From assembly GCA_035760965.1 (NCBI GenBank), contig DASTRY010000039.1, positions 1 through 64,000 on the forward strand: 64,000 bases of DNA. Direction: 5' to 3'. A program made the translations under genes and the position numbers. The notes beneath the pieces are model-generated. The model was given only the letters and a program-made list of their open reading frames with translations, was not told the origin of the DNA and ran no database searches. How positions within the stretch are numbered: position 1 is the first letter of the stretch; each line of letters begins with the position of its first letter. Below are positions 1 through 8,622 of the stretch, one piece after another. The stretch is from JADGHX01 sp035760965. Its GTDB lineage: Bacteria; Pseudomonadota; Gammaproteobacteria; Steroidobacterales; Steroidobacteraceae.

Positions 1-1
1 C

Positions 2-1045
2 GGCAAGCCAGGGCGCACCGTCGCCCTACGTGCGGACATGGACGCACTACCCGTTGTCGAGCAGGTGGACGTTCCCTTCAGATCGGCGGTTACAGCCGAG
101 TACCTGGGCAAACAGGTCGGCGTGATGCATGCCTGCGGACACGATGCGCATGTCGCGATTCTGATGGGCCTGGCCGAGGCGCTCGCAGGCATGCGCGCAG
201 ACCTGCCGGGCACCGTGATGTTCATCTTCCAACCCGCCGAGGAGGGCGCACCGGACGGCGAGCGAGGCGGCGCCGCGCTGATGCTTGAGCAGGGACTGTT
301 CAAGGAATTGAGGCCGCAAGCGATCTTCGCCTTGCATGTGGTAGCTGGCATTCCGAGCGGCGTGATTGGCTATCGCTCGGGTCCATTCATGGCGGCCGCC
401 AATTCATTTCAGATCCGGGTGGCCGGCCGTCAATCCCACGGTTCTCAGCCCTGGTCCGGCGTCGATCCGATCGTCGCCGCCGCGCAGATCGTGATGGGGC
501 TGCAGACGATCGTGAGCCGGCAGCTCGATATCACCGCGTTCCCGGCGGTGGTGACCGTCGGCAAGATCGAAGGCGGCGTGCGCTCGAACATCATCCCCGA
601 TTCCGTCGAGATGCGCGGCACGATCCGTACCTTCGATACCAGGATGCGCGCGGACATCGTCGAGCGCATGACGCGAACCGTCGAGGCGATCGCTGCCTCG
701 AGCGGCGCAACTGCGCACCTGACGATCGATTCGGCGTCGGAGCCGGTGTTGGTGAACGACCCCACGCTCACCGAGCTCGTTCTGCCTTCTTTACGCCGCC
801 TGGTCGGTCCTGATCGATTGAAGGTGATTTCGCTGCAGACGGGAGCCGAGGATTTCGCCTACTTCGCCCAGGAAGTCCCCGGCTTCTACTTCTATGTGGG
901 CGTGACGCCGCCAGACACTGACGTTGCAAATGCGCCGCCGAATCATTCGCCGCGGTTCTTCATCGACGAGGGGGCGCTGGCAGTGGCGACGCGGGCGCTG
1001 CTGACCGTCTCGGTGAATTACTTGCAGGGAGGGTCGAGTCATTGA
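2..1045 (+). CDS. M20-family amidohydrolase (N-terminus cut by window edge)
   Basis: This is a zinc/manganese metallopeptidase-fold amidohydrolase of the M20D group, which cleaves N-acyl or amino-acid conjugates. The reading frame is open from base 2, and residues before the first internal Met (ALRADMDALPV) match the conserved early M20 motif, so the true start lies upstream of the window. Visible motifs are HACGHDAH (metal ligands), FIFQPAEEG (catalytic Glu region) and GAEDFAYF near the C-terminus (last metal-ligand region). The lid/dimerisation domain lies between them (about residues 130-240). It ends in SH before a TGA stop. The family assignment is secure. The substrate cannot be read from sequence, and no neighbour helps define it. 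Confidence 0.93.
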   Translation, partial: GKPGRTVALRADMDALPVVEQVDVPFRSAVTAEYLGKQVGVMHACGHDAHVAILMGLAEALAGMRADLPGTVMFIFQPAEEGAPDGERGGAALMLEQGLFKELRPQAIFALHVVAGIPSGVIGYRSGPFMAAANSFQIRVAGRQSHGSQPWSGVDPIVAAAQIVMGLQTIVSRQLDITAFPAVVTVGKIEGGVRSNIIPDSVEMRGTIRTFDTRMRADIVERMTRTVEAIAASSGATAHLTIDSASEPVLVNDPTLTELVLPSLRRLVGPDRLKVISLQTGAEDFAYFAQEVPGFYFYVGVTPPDTDVANAPPNHSPRFFIDEGALAVATRALLTVSVNYLQGGSSH

Positions 1046-1193
1046 CAGTCATAGGACCAGAAAGCTCGAGCCGCGCATAGTAACCCTCGATGCTCGTCTC
1101 GCAGGATCGTGCAGAGCCTGCGTCGCCGGCGGCCGGATGGCGTTGGGTGGTCGACGTCGCACGCGGCTGCAGAAAGCATGCAGATCAAGAGTT

Positions 1194-2120
1194 TCAGCGC
1201 GTGCCTCGTCCGAGAATCACGATTGTCACGGCGGCGACGATGATCGCAACAGCGATCCATTCGTGCGTCGTTACGCGCTCACCACCCAGCGAGACTCCCA
1301 GCAGCATCGCGATTGCGGGATTGACGAACGTGTAGCTCGTTGCCAGCGCCGGCCCGGTGCTGGACAGCAGCACCATATAGGCGACAAAAGCGATCAACGA
1401 ACCGAAGACAACCAAATACAGCCATGCCGCACCGGCGAGTGGCGGCGGCGGCCAACGGAAGGTCTCTCCAGCGAGCGCAGAAAGCACGAGCATGACGACT
1501 CCGGCGCAAATCATCTGGCTGGCGAAGCCGGCTGAGCCGCGAGCCAGCGGCAGCACGTGCTGACTCAGCACGCTACCGACCGACCATCCGAGCGCAGCGA
1601 TCGTCATGGCGACCAGGCCGGCGGCCGATGCTGTGAACGCATCGCCGCGCACGAGCAACACGACACCCACGAAGCCGGCGATGATACCGCAGACTTCCAG
1701 CCGTGAGGGTCGGATGCCAAACGGCAGGTTCATGATCGTAGTGAGCGCAGGCACGATGGCGATGAACGCCACGACCAATCCGGATGCCACAGTCTGCTCG
1801 GCGTACGCGACTCCGCCCTGATTTCCCGCGATCATCACCGCGCCGACCACGAATGCATTACCCCACTGCACGCGCGTCGGCAGCTCCCGCCCGCGCCAAC
1901 AGGCCCACCACAGAAGGAACGCTCCTGCGACCAGCAGTCGGGTGCCGATCTGGAAGAACGGTGGGAAACCCACGAGCGCAACTTTGATTGCGAAGTACGT
2001 CGTTCCCCACACGACCCACGTGGCAACGAGACAAGCCACGATCCGCGTTGACAGCCCGGCACGATAAATCGCGCCCGACGCGATCACCTGAAGCGGATCG
2101 CTGCGAGAGGCGCTCGTCAT
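1194..2120 (-). CDS. EamA/DMT-family membrane transporter
   Basis: This is an inner-membrane transporter of the drug/metabolite superfamily. The protein is about 308 residues from the ATG at 2120. It shows the expected pattern of roughly ten hydrophobic helices in two repeats, beginning with the family signature WVVWGTTYFAIK near the N-terminus. It ends soon after the last helix (AIIVAAVTIVILGRG). An upstream in-frame start at 2162 would add 14 polar residues; I prefer 2120 because the first helix then follows a normal short cytoplasmic tail. It is convergent with the M20 gene. Such proteins export amino acids, metabolites or drugs, and the substrate cannot be inferred here. Confidence 0.9.
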   Translation of the reverse strand: MTSASRSDPLQVIASGAIYRAGLSTRIVACLVATWVVWGTTYFAIKVALVGFPPFFQIGTRLLVAGAFLLWWACWRGRELPTRVQWGNAFVVGAVMIAGNQGGVAYAEQTVASGLVVAFIAIVPALTTIMNLPFGIRPSRLEVCGIIAGFVGVVLLVRGDAFTASAAGLVAMTIAALGWSVGSVLSQHVLPLARGSAGFASQMICAGVVMLVLSALAGETFRWPPPPLAGAAWLYLVVFGSLIAFVAYMVLLSSTGPALATSYTFVNPAIAMLLGVSLGGERVTTHEWIAVAIIVAAVTIVILGRGTR

Positions 2121-2217
2121 CGAAAATTCATCCACCTGCTCGGAAAGTGGCGTTGGTCGCAATCAGTGCTGCCGATCACCCACTTGATGAAGGCAGTTAT
2201 CGCGGCGCGCGCAGTCA

Positions 2218-2931
2218 TCACTGGGTTTGTGGAAGGCTGTAACTCATCGTGGGCCGCAGATTCAGCACCTCGACGGTGATCCGGGTGACGAGCGCGCTGG
2301 CCTTGGTGGGAAGCGCCTGCTGCTCCCTCTCATCGAGGATGGCGGTCAGCGTGGGCCGCGGACGTAATCGCACGTAGCGTGACTGCGCTCCTCCCGCCAC
2401 CATCCGATACCAGAGCGTCTCGCCCTGCAGCTTCGGTTGCTCCGCGCGCAGCGCAGCCTCAAACGCTTTAGCGTCCGCAGGCGCTAGTTCCACGGTCGTA
2501 AGCTCGAGCCGTGGAGTCGGAGTCGGCGCGGTCTTGCCGCGCGAAAGCTGCGGTAGAAACTCGTAAAGCGCGCTCCCCACGAACTCAGCGTGCGGCGTCA
2601 CGTTGGCGATGTTGTCGCGCTCGTCCTCTGCCGGAGATACCGGGTTGTCGAGCTCCGCGGGCGTGTGTCCGAAGGATGCGTAGACGAACCATCGCTGCCG
2701 CTCGCCCGCCCAAATCGTCCATCCATACCAAGTCCACGTATCACCGGCGCGGCGGTGCCAGTCGAGATGGCGGATATATCCCGCTTCGAAGTCGACAGTG
2801 TCGCCGTCGTGAGGGCGCAGGAACGCGATGCGCGCGTAATCGCCACCATTGTTCTCCGCGAGCGAGCGCGTGAGCGACATCGAGCCGATGACCAGTAGGG
2901 CGACGGCGGTCGCACGACAGTAGGACTTCAT
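2218..2931 (-). CDS. Secreted protein of unknown function
   Basis: I do not recognise this protein with confidence. From the ATG at 2931 it begins MKSYCRATAVALLVIGSMSL, a plausible Sec signal peptide, followed by about 210 soluble residues rich in Trp and Tyr (for example RRAGDTWTWYGWTIWAGERQRW). The layout of alternating strand and helix, and the phrase YIRHLDWHRRAGD, loosely recall ferredoxin-like dimeric alpha/beta-barrel (NIPSNAP-type) proteins, but that is only an impression. In-frame ATGs at 2937 and 2946 are alternatives. Its start faces the GlxA-type regulator at 3050, so the two may share a promoter region. Confidence 0.72.
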   Translation of the reverse strand: MKSYCRATAVALLVIGSMSLTRSLAENNGGDYARIAFLRPHDGDTVDFEAGYIRHLDWHRRAGDTWTWYGWTIWAGERQRWFVYASFGHTPAELDNPVSPAEDERDNIANVTPHAEFVGSALYEFLPQLSRGKTAPTPTPRLELTTVELAPADAKAFEAALRAEQPKLQGETLWYRMVAGGAQSRYVRLRPRPTLTAILDEREQQALPTKASALVTRITVEVLNLRPTMSYSLPQTQ

Positions 2932-3049
2932 GAACATGGCGAGCATGCTATTGAAGACGATCCGTCGCCTTGCGACATCGATACGTCAAAATCCGCCAAC
3001 ACGCGCGCTCCGCTTGCGCGACGCGCGAGCGCGACGGCATAGTGATCGC

Positions 3050-4051
3050 GTGCCGCGCGCCTCGAAAAAGTCCGCCTCGCGCCGCGACTTCGCGAGTCGC
3101 CGCATCATCGTCGTGGTCGTGCCGCCGGTCGACGAGCTGGACCTCGTGGGTCCGCTCCAGGTCTTCCACTCGGTCAATCGCCTCGCGGGCCGGACGATCT
3201 ACGCGATCGAGGTGGTCACGAACGTCAAGCACCTGGAATGCCAGGGCGAGGCAGGCGTGCTGACATTCATCGCCCGACAACATTTCAGCGGGGTCGAAGG
3301 CGCAAGCGATTCCGTCCTGGTGGTCTGCGGCCTCGGCTCGCGATCGGTGCGCGACGCGGCGCTGTCGGCGTGGCTAAGGAAAATGGCGGCCGGGGTACGG
3401 CGGCTCGGTGCCGTATGCGTGGGTTCTTTTCTGCTCGCAGAAGCCGGCCTGCTCGACGGGCGCCGGGCGACCACACATTGGCGGTTCGGCCGCGAGCTGG
3501 CGACGCGCCACCCGAGCGTGCGCGTGGCGCACGAGCCGCTTTGGGTCCGGGACGGGAACATCTACACGTGCGCCGGAATCTCCGCGGGCATCGATCTCGC
3601 GCTGGCCTGGGTCGAGGAAGACTGTGGGGCGGCGCTCGCGCACGAAGCCGCACGCGAGCTCGTGCTCTTCCTGCGCAGACCGGGTGGACAGCCGCAGGTG
3701 AGCGTCTCGCTGGCCTCGCAGGCCTCCGAGATGGCATCGATCCGCGAGCTGCAGATCTGGATCGCGGAGCATCTCGCGACGAGACTGTCGATGACGGATC
3801 TCGCGCACCGCATGTCGATGAGCGTTCGGAATTTCGAACGCGTATTCACGCGCGAGGTGGGCACGACCCCATCACAGTACGTACTGCAGATGCGCGTCGA
3901 GTCCGCGCGCAGTCAGCTCGAACGCACCGATGCTGGACTCAAGCAGGTAGCTGCAGCGGCTGGCTTCAGCAACGTCGACACGATGAGGCGTGCGTTCCTT
4001 CGGCTGCTGGGACTCACACCCGCTCGCTACCGCGAGCTTGCGGGACAGTAG
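3050..4051 (+). CDS. GlxA-family AraC-type transcriptional regulator (DJ-1/PfpI domain plus HTH)
   Basis: This is a DNA-binding regulator with an N-terminal DJ-1/PfpI-like domain (about residues 20-190, beginning RRIIVVVVPPVDELDLVGP) and two C-terminal AraC helix-turn-helix motifs (about 235-330). The nucleophile-elbow position reads LGAVCVGSFLLAEAGLLDGR, so the Cys of the family is retained. The HTH part carries MSVRNFERVFTREVGTTP and AAAAGFSNVDTMRRAFLR, typical of the class. I chose the GTG at 3050. The frame is open back to an ATG at 2930, but that segment overlaps the divergent secreted-protein gene and is Arg-rich non-conserved sequence. The ligand and targets are unknown; the divergent neighbour is the obvious candidate target. 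Confidence 0.9.
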   Translation: MPRASKKSASRRDFASRRIIVVVVPPVDELDLVGPLQVFHSVNRLAGRTIYAIEVVTNVKHLECQGEAGVLTFIARQHFSGVEGASDSVLVVCGLGSRSVRDAALSAWLRKMAAGVRRLGAVCVGSFLLAEAGLLDGRRATTHWRFGRELATRHPSVRVAHEPLWVRDGNIYTCAGISAGIDLALAWVEEDCGAALAHEAARELVLFLRRPGGQPQVSVSLASQASEMASIRELQIWIAEHLATRLSMTDLAHRMSMSVRNFERVFTREVGTTPSQYVLQMRVESARSQLERTDAGLKQVAAAAGFSNVDTMRRAFLRLLGLTPARYRELAGQ

Positions 4052-4284
4052 TTGCAAAGCTGCCGGCCGGTAGCCGAACAATGTCACGCTCGTTCGACGG
4101 TGCGCATCGTCGCCCTACGGAGACCGCAGGAACAGCGTGTAGGGCTTCGCCGCGACGATTCCACTTGAGCCCGCTGCATTCGGAAGTGCCTTTGGCGCGG
4201 CGCTTGCCGCATCGGCCCTGGCGACAACCTACGGTCCGCTCTTCCGCTCGAGGACACCGTCGAGCTCACTGCCGAGGAACGGAA

Positions 4285-4416
4285 TTATTGGACCAAGCCT
4301 GCAAAGAGTGCCGGCTTCATCGCAATGATCAAGGCAATCATGCCGCCGATCGCCAACCCGATCAGCAGGCCAGCGGCGGTTCCGCGCCAAAGCATCCTTT
4401 TTTCAACGTCTGTCAT
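4285..4416 (-). CDS. 43-residue single-pass membrane peptide
   Basis: This is a short open frame, start ATG at 4416 and TAA at 4285. It begins MTDVEKRMLWRGTAAGLL, followed by a hydrophobic helix rich in Gly, Ile, Leu and Met, and ends KPALFAGLVQ. A purine-rich GGAGG lies 6 bases upstream of the ATG, an excellent ribosome-binding site in a region otherwise without genes. The charged N-terminus followed by one Gly/Leu/Ile transmembrane segment is typical of small inner-membrane proteins. The function is unknown. About 230 bases on the GlxA side (4052-4284) and 194 bases on the hydrolase side (4417-4610) contain no other gene I can support. Confidence 0.62.
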   Translation of the reverse strand: MTDVEKRMLWRGTAAGLLIGLAIGGMIALIIAMKPALFAGLVQ

Positions 4417-4610
4417 TTCATACCTCCGGACAGCCAGATCGCGCCAGGCGACGATCGAAAACCGAAAACCTTGTCGTCGCGGCGCTCAGGACCCGCTACA
4501 CATGATTGCCCCCGCCGCTAGTCGATGCAATGCGTGAGTGCTCAAAAAAGCGCTTGCCAAATGCGCCCTCGGCGCTCTGCCTGCTATCGCTCAGCACCAT
4601 TTGCGCATGC

Positions 4611-5616
4611 TTACAAAGCGGCAATGTCGCCTTTCTGCATCTCCGAGCTCGTCAGCCGCGCACCGTTACGAACGGCGGCATGCACGCGCCTGACCGACTC
4701 CACGACGAGCTCGGGTTGGTCCAGATAAATGAGATGGCCGCTCTTCTCCGCCGTGATCAGCTCGCTGTCCGTCGACAGGTTCGACAGCCGGCGTAGACCC
4801 TCGCTCCACCCTTCTTCCATCGCCGCTGCCATTGGCGGAAAAGGGATACCGTGAGCGAGCACGACCAGAGGCCGATCTCCCAGTGAGCCGGGCGGCTCGG
4901 ATTGACGGACAGCGTCCGGCGCATTCAGCAATGCGCGCATGTCATCGGCTGCTGCAGCGGCATGCGTCGGCCTTACACAGAGCGCATACCCTTCGGCGCC
5001 GTCGGGCAACATGAGCATCGGCACGTGGCGGCCTAGTAGTCGAAGCAATCCGAATCGGGCGACCACTCCCAGAACCTGCTGCATGCGAATGCCTTGAGCA
5101 TAGAACGGGCGTAGCGAGTCGCGAAAAACGACCGGCTCATCGGGCGAATCCACGAGCACGACTCCCGCGACCAAGTCCGGATAGGCGCGCGCGAAGCGAC
5201 GCACGATCAGTCCACCCAGCGAATGGCCGACCAGGATGTAGGGCGACGGCACTGCGGCAGCTCTCAGCACCGCGTGCAGGTCTGCGACTCTGTCTTCGAT
5301 ACTGCGGCCTGCCTCGGCCGGGTCGCTCCATTGATAGCCTGCGCGATCGTACGTGCACACTCGCGCAAACTTCGCAATCGCGTCCTGCACGGGCCGCCAT
5401 ACGATCGACGGGCTGGCAGCGCCCTGCTCGATCACGACCGTCGGCCCGGGCGCATTCCCGCGGCAAAGGATGTGCATGCGCCTGCCGCCGACATCCACGA
5501 GGTGACCCTGGGGCGGGGTAGCGGCTGCGATCCCGGGCTTCCTGCACCTTCTCGTAGGCATACCCTGCACCGAGCAGCGCAGCGACGGCTGCCGCCGTCC
5601 ACAGCAAAAGTGACAA
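4611..5616 (-). pseudogene. Alpha/beta hydrolase with single-base frameshift
   Basis: Two reading frames together make one complete alpha/beta hydrolase of about 334 residues. The first frame starts with a TTG at 5616 and gives a membrane anchor (LSLLLWTAAAVAALLGAGYA), then YEKVQEARDRSRYPAP. The second frame continues with QGHLVDVGGRRMHILCRG, the nucleophile motif VGHSLGGLIVRRFA, and a C-terminal His region (EKSGHLIYLDQPELV). The total span of 1006 bases is 3n+1. The break lies at 5510-5518, where two runs of four G sit around one C on the plus strand. Removing one base there restores RYPAQGHLVDVGG. This could be a real inactivating indel or a sequencing error. Without the frameshift the gene would encode an ordinary membrane-tethered serine hydrolase. 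Confidence 0.8.
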
Positions 5617-5993
5617 GCCTCGCCGCCTTCAAGCCCGGCGCGACATTGAGGGAACAGATGCGCATCCTCGCGGACGCGGTGATTGCCGCCGCGCCGGCAC
5701 GTCAGGCGATGGCGCTGCGCGCGCTCGAGTTTCAGATCTACGCGTTGACGCATCCGAAGATGCAGGCAAAGCTCGCGCGCTACTCTGCGGAAGGCTATCG
5801 ACTCGCGGAACAGGGATTGCTCCGCTTCATCCCCGCAAGAGATCTCCCGATTCCACCTGCGCACTTCGTGCGCGTATTGAATGCACTTACCGAGGGTTTG
5901 CTGTTCGAGCGCTTTCAGTCGTCGCGCGAGATCACGGACGATGTCATTCGGTCCGCCTTCGACGCGCTCGCGGGTTTCGGTAAGCCTCGATGA
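5610..5993 (+). pseudogene. TetR-family regulator remnant (ligand-binding domain only)
   Basis: The frame encodes about 127 residues resembling the C-terminal helical ligand-binding domain of a TetR regulator (LREQMRILADAVIAAAPARQ, then ALRALEFQIYALTHPKMQ, then NALTEGLLFERFQSSREI). The N-terminal helix-turn-helix that must precede it is absent. A GTG at 5610 gives VTSLAAFKPG, but the protein would lack DNA binding. Immediately upstream lies the divergent start region of the alpha/beta hydrolase, with a 7-base overlap, so the head of this gene was probably removed by the rearrangement that placed the hydrolase here. I found no matching HTH fragment elsewhere in the window. Confidence 0.62.
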
Positions 5994-6036
5994 CGAACCG
6001 AACGTCGCGCTCGCTCCAAGCCATCGGCGCTGCTGG

Positions 6037-7398
6037 TCACGGGACATTCTTGTACACCCGCCCGTCCTTCATGATCACTTTGAAGTTCTTGGCGGGCGCG
6101 GCGATCAGGTCGATGTTCTCCAGTGGATTGCCGTCGATCAGCAACAGATCAGCAAGCGCACCCTGTTCGACGACGCCGAGCTTGCCCGCATACGGACTGC
6201 GTTTGCCGGACAATGCCAGCAGTTCGGCGTTGGTACTGGTTGCCATGGCGAGCGCGCTGGCGGGACTGTACCAACGCACGAGCGACGCCAGAATCGCCCC
6301 CTGTTGCTGGGCGAGCTCCTGGGAAAACAGCACGTCGGTGCCCCACGCGGTCTTGATCTTGTACTTCTTTGCGAGCTCGTAGGTGCGCGCGATGCCGGGC
6401 CAGACTTCATCGGCCTTGGCTCGCTGCACCGAGCCTTCCGGAAAACCTTCCCTCAATGCCTCAGGGAGGGGCTGCAGGCTCAGCCATATGCCTTTCGCGG
6501 CGATCAGTTTGGCCGTGGCCTCGTCCATCAAGAAGCCGTGTTCGATGCACTTCACACCGGCGGCAATGGCTCGCTGTATCGCCGCGGACGTAAAGGCGTG
6601 CACGGTCACGTAAGTGCCCCAATTCTCGGCCGCTTCGACCGCCGCGCGCAGTTCCGGCTCGGTGAAAGTCGATGCGTCGATCGGGCTGAAGGGCGAGGAA
6701 ACGCCCCCGCCTGCCGTCAGCTTGATCTGGGAGGCGCCCTGCATGAGTTGCTCGCGCACGCGTAGGCGCACTTCGTCGGGACTGTCGGCGACCATGCTGC
6801 CGCCAATCTGCTCCATGCGACTGAGCGGGCCGCCGACCGTCCGCGGCAGCTCGGACAACTGGCGAAAATCCCCGTGCCCGCTGGTCGTCGTGATCATGGC
6901 CCCGGAGGGATAGATACGCGGCCCTGCAACGAGCCCGGAATCGATGGCGTTCTTCAGTCCGAATACCGGACCGCCTACGTCACGCACGGTGGTGAAGCCG
7001 CGCATGAGCGTATCGGTCGCCTCGACCGCCGCCGCGATGTTGTTGTAACCGACGTCACCGGCAATCGCCTGCGCCGGATTGGGCCGAATCAGCATCGCAT
7101 GCCAGTGTGCATCGATCAGGCCGGGCATGAGTGTTCGTCCGTGGCCGGCGATTACGGTGACGCCTGGGTCTGCGGTAATCGGCGTCGTCGAAATACGCTC
7201 AATGATGTTGCCTCTGACCAGCACATTTGACGGTGCGGAGAGCGAAGCACCTTTCCCGTCGAAGATGCGCACGTTCTGAAACAACGTCGCGCTGGAGTTG
7301 GCTGACGGATCGCCTTGCGCACGCGCAGCCGATGCGAGCCCCACGGCAATGAGCGCAAGCGCGGCAACGAAAATCCTTCGAGACATCGAGTGCGTCAT
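6037..7398 (-). CDS. Secreted metal-dependent amidohydrolase (imidazolonepropionase/prolidase-like)
   Basis: This is a TIM-barrel amidohydrolase of about 453 residues with a signal peptide (MSRRIFVAALALIAVGLASAARAQ), so periplasmic. The metal-site motifs are in order: LMPGLIDAHWH after the first strand, QIKLTAGGG (Lys of the bridging region), VTVHAF and IEHGFLMDE (His ligands), and AWGTDVLF (catalytic Asp). The C-terminal composite domain includes GALADLLLIDGNPLENI. These are features of the dipeptidase-like and Xaa-Pro group of amidohydrolases. The ATG at 7398 is chosen because GGAG lies about 10 bases before it; an ATG at 7386 is also possible. A related partial protein occurs at 63002-64000. 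The substrate is not inferable. Confidence 0.92.
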   Translation of the reverse strand: MTHSMSRRIFVAALALIAVGLASAARAQGDPSANSSATLFQNVRIFDGKGASLSAPSNVLVRGNIIERISTTPITADPGVTVIAGHGRTLMPGLIDAHWHAMLIRPNPAQAIAGDVGYNNIAAAVEATDTLMRGFTTVRDVGGPVFGLKNAIDSGLVAGPRIYPSGAMITTTSGHGDFRQLSELPRTVGGPLSRMEQIGGSMVADSPDEVRLRVREQLMQGASQIKLTAGGGVSSPFSPIDASTFTEPELRAAVEAAENWGTYVTVHAFTSAAIQRAIAAGVKCIEHGFLMDEATAKLIAAKGIWLSLQPLPEALREGFPEGSVQRAKADEVWPGIARTYELAKKYKIKTAWGTDVLFSQELAQQQGAILASLVRWYSPASALAMATSTNAELLALSGKRSPYAGKLGVVEQGALADLLLIDGNPLENIDLIAAPAKNFKVIMKDGRVYKNVP

Positions 7399-7609
7399 GG
7401 CTCGTGTTCTCCGGGGATCGCCAATGCGATCATTCCAAGTTGTACTTGGCCGGAGGTGCAATCGGCACTTGGTCGAATAGCGTCCGGGAGTCTGATTTGA
7501 GTCCGCGGAACGAGCGGGCTCGTCCAGACGCTCGCCCGTGGTGCGCTCGCGCTCTTCGGCTCGATGTTTCGCTTCGAGAAGCTGCCAGATTTCGTATGGA
7601 CCCGCCGCT

Positions 7610-8212
7610 CTACCGACGCTTCCAGAACCTCATCGTCACCACAGACGTCGAGAGATACCCGGGTACGTGCACCGCGTTTGCACCACCCGTCGGCGCGAGC
7701 GAACTGGAAGTGAGGTAGCCACCCGTGTAGGGCTCAGGAAGCCCGCTCAGATCGCCGGCGCAATTCAGCACGAGCAACGTCGGCGCTGGCGGCTTCGCCT
7801 GCATGAATCGGCAGCTTCCCAGCAGCGTGTACGGAATGGTCCCGTGGGTACCCATGAAATACATCGGGAACGTCCCGTCGCTGCCGGGCCGGCCGAAACA
7901 TCCCGTGAATTCTCCGAGTCGCTTCTCGTGACTATTCGCGATGCGGCCATCCGACACGTTCAGGCTCATCGACCAAACGTCATAGTGTTGTTCGCTGGCA
8001 CTCGCAAACGGTGCGGCCGAGCATGCCGGCGTCGCGCCGCTGGTGTATTGCGTGCGAACCGTACGCGCGACATAGATTTCCTCGACGCCTGCGCGGACTT
8101 CTTCTTTGAATTGCGAGTCCGCTGCGTTCGTCTCCGGTCCAGGCGTCGCGCACGCCGAGAGCAAAAGGCTGCACAGCGGCAACGCCGCACGCCGCAAGTC
8201 ATATCGCTTCAC
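7610..8212 (-). CDS. Putative lipoprotein of unknown function
   Basis: The protein is 200 residues. The N-terminus MKRYDLRRAALPLCSLLLSACATPGPE has basic residues, a hydrophobic stretch and a clear lipobox (LLSAC), so it is predicted to be lipidated and membrane anchored. The mature part has several Cys residues (TPACSA, FTGCFG, GSCRF, LNCAG) that could form disulfides, and Gly/Thr/Ser-rich strands. I do not recognise a domain. It follows the amidohydrolase in map order on the same strand but is transcribed upstream of it, with a gap of about 210 bases in which I see no gene. Confidence 0.7.
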   Translation of the reverse strand: MKRYDLRRAALPLCSLLLSACATPGPETNAADSQFKEEVRAGVEEIYVARTVRTQYTSGATPACSAAPFASASEQHYDVWSMSLNVSDGRIANSHEKRLGEFTGCFGRPGSDGTFPMYFMGTHGTIPYTLLGSCRFMQAKPPAPTLLVLNCAGDLSGLPEPYTGGYLTSSSLAPTGGANAVHVPGYLSTSVVTMRFWKRR

Positions 8213-8622
8213 GAACCCTCCCCGTCCGTTGAGAATCCAATCGACTTTGGGACAAGACCACTGGAGTGGCGCATCCAGCCGTGCGCCGGCAGATCAACAA
8301 GTCGATGATGATAGGCGAGCGCCGCTGCCGCGGCGACATCGAGCCGCCGACCACCCGTCGCCTCGCACAAACGATCGGCGCCTCACGCAGCACGCCAAGC
8401 AACCCGACGCGGCCAGCCCGATGAGCGGACTCGTGTCGCTCAGGACGACCGGGTCTTGAGCCATGCGTCGACGGCTAGTTCCGCGGATGGTTTGCTGCGT
8501 CCGTTGATTCCGCGCGGCCGTCGTGGCCGCGCCCCCCCGTCGAGAGGCGCTGCAGCGGATTCAGATCCGTCACGCTCGACAGCGGGTCCATCGTCGCAAG
8601 GGCGCCTCTACGGAGGTGCCTC
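8213..8622. other. 410-base stretch without a convincing gene
   Basis: Open frames here (for example 8199-8402 minus and 8456-8827 plus) are Arg/Pro-rich, lack ribosome-binding sites and overlap real genes, so I reject them. The stretch separates the divergent lipoprotein and MOSC genes and must hold both promoters. Its only structured element is the GC hairpin at 8512-8532. I see no repeat, tRNA or riboswitch fold. Confidence 0.5.
8512..8532. other. Perfect 8-bp GC hairpin upstream of MOSC gene
   Basis: GCGCGGCC and GGCCGCGC flank a 5-base loop (GTCGT). There is no T-run on either strand (the plus strand continues with a C-run), so it is not a canonical rho-independent terminator. It lies 90 bases upstream of the MOSC start and could be a 5' leader structure or chance GC symmetry. 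Confidence 0.35.

Noticed and set aside
5617..6047. N-terminal extension of the alpha/beta hydrolase frame to 6047
   Set aside because: The extension is antisense to the TetR remnant and lacks any family similarity; the membrane-anchor start at 5616 in the other frame fits the family.
8512..8532. Rho-independent terminator upstream of the MOSC gene
   Set aside because: The stem is perfect but is followed by C residues rather than a T-run and lies between divergent genes, where no terminator is needed.
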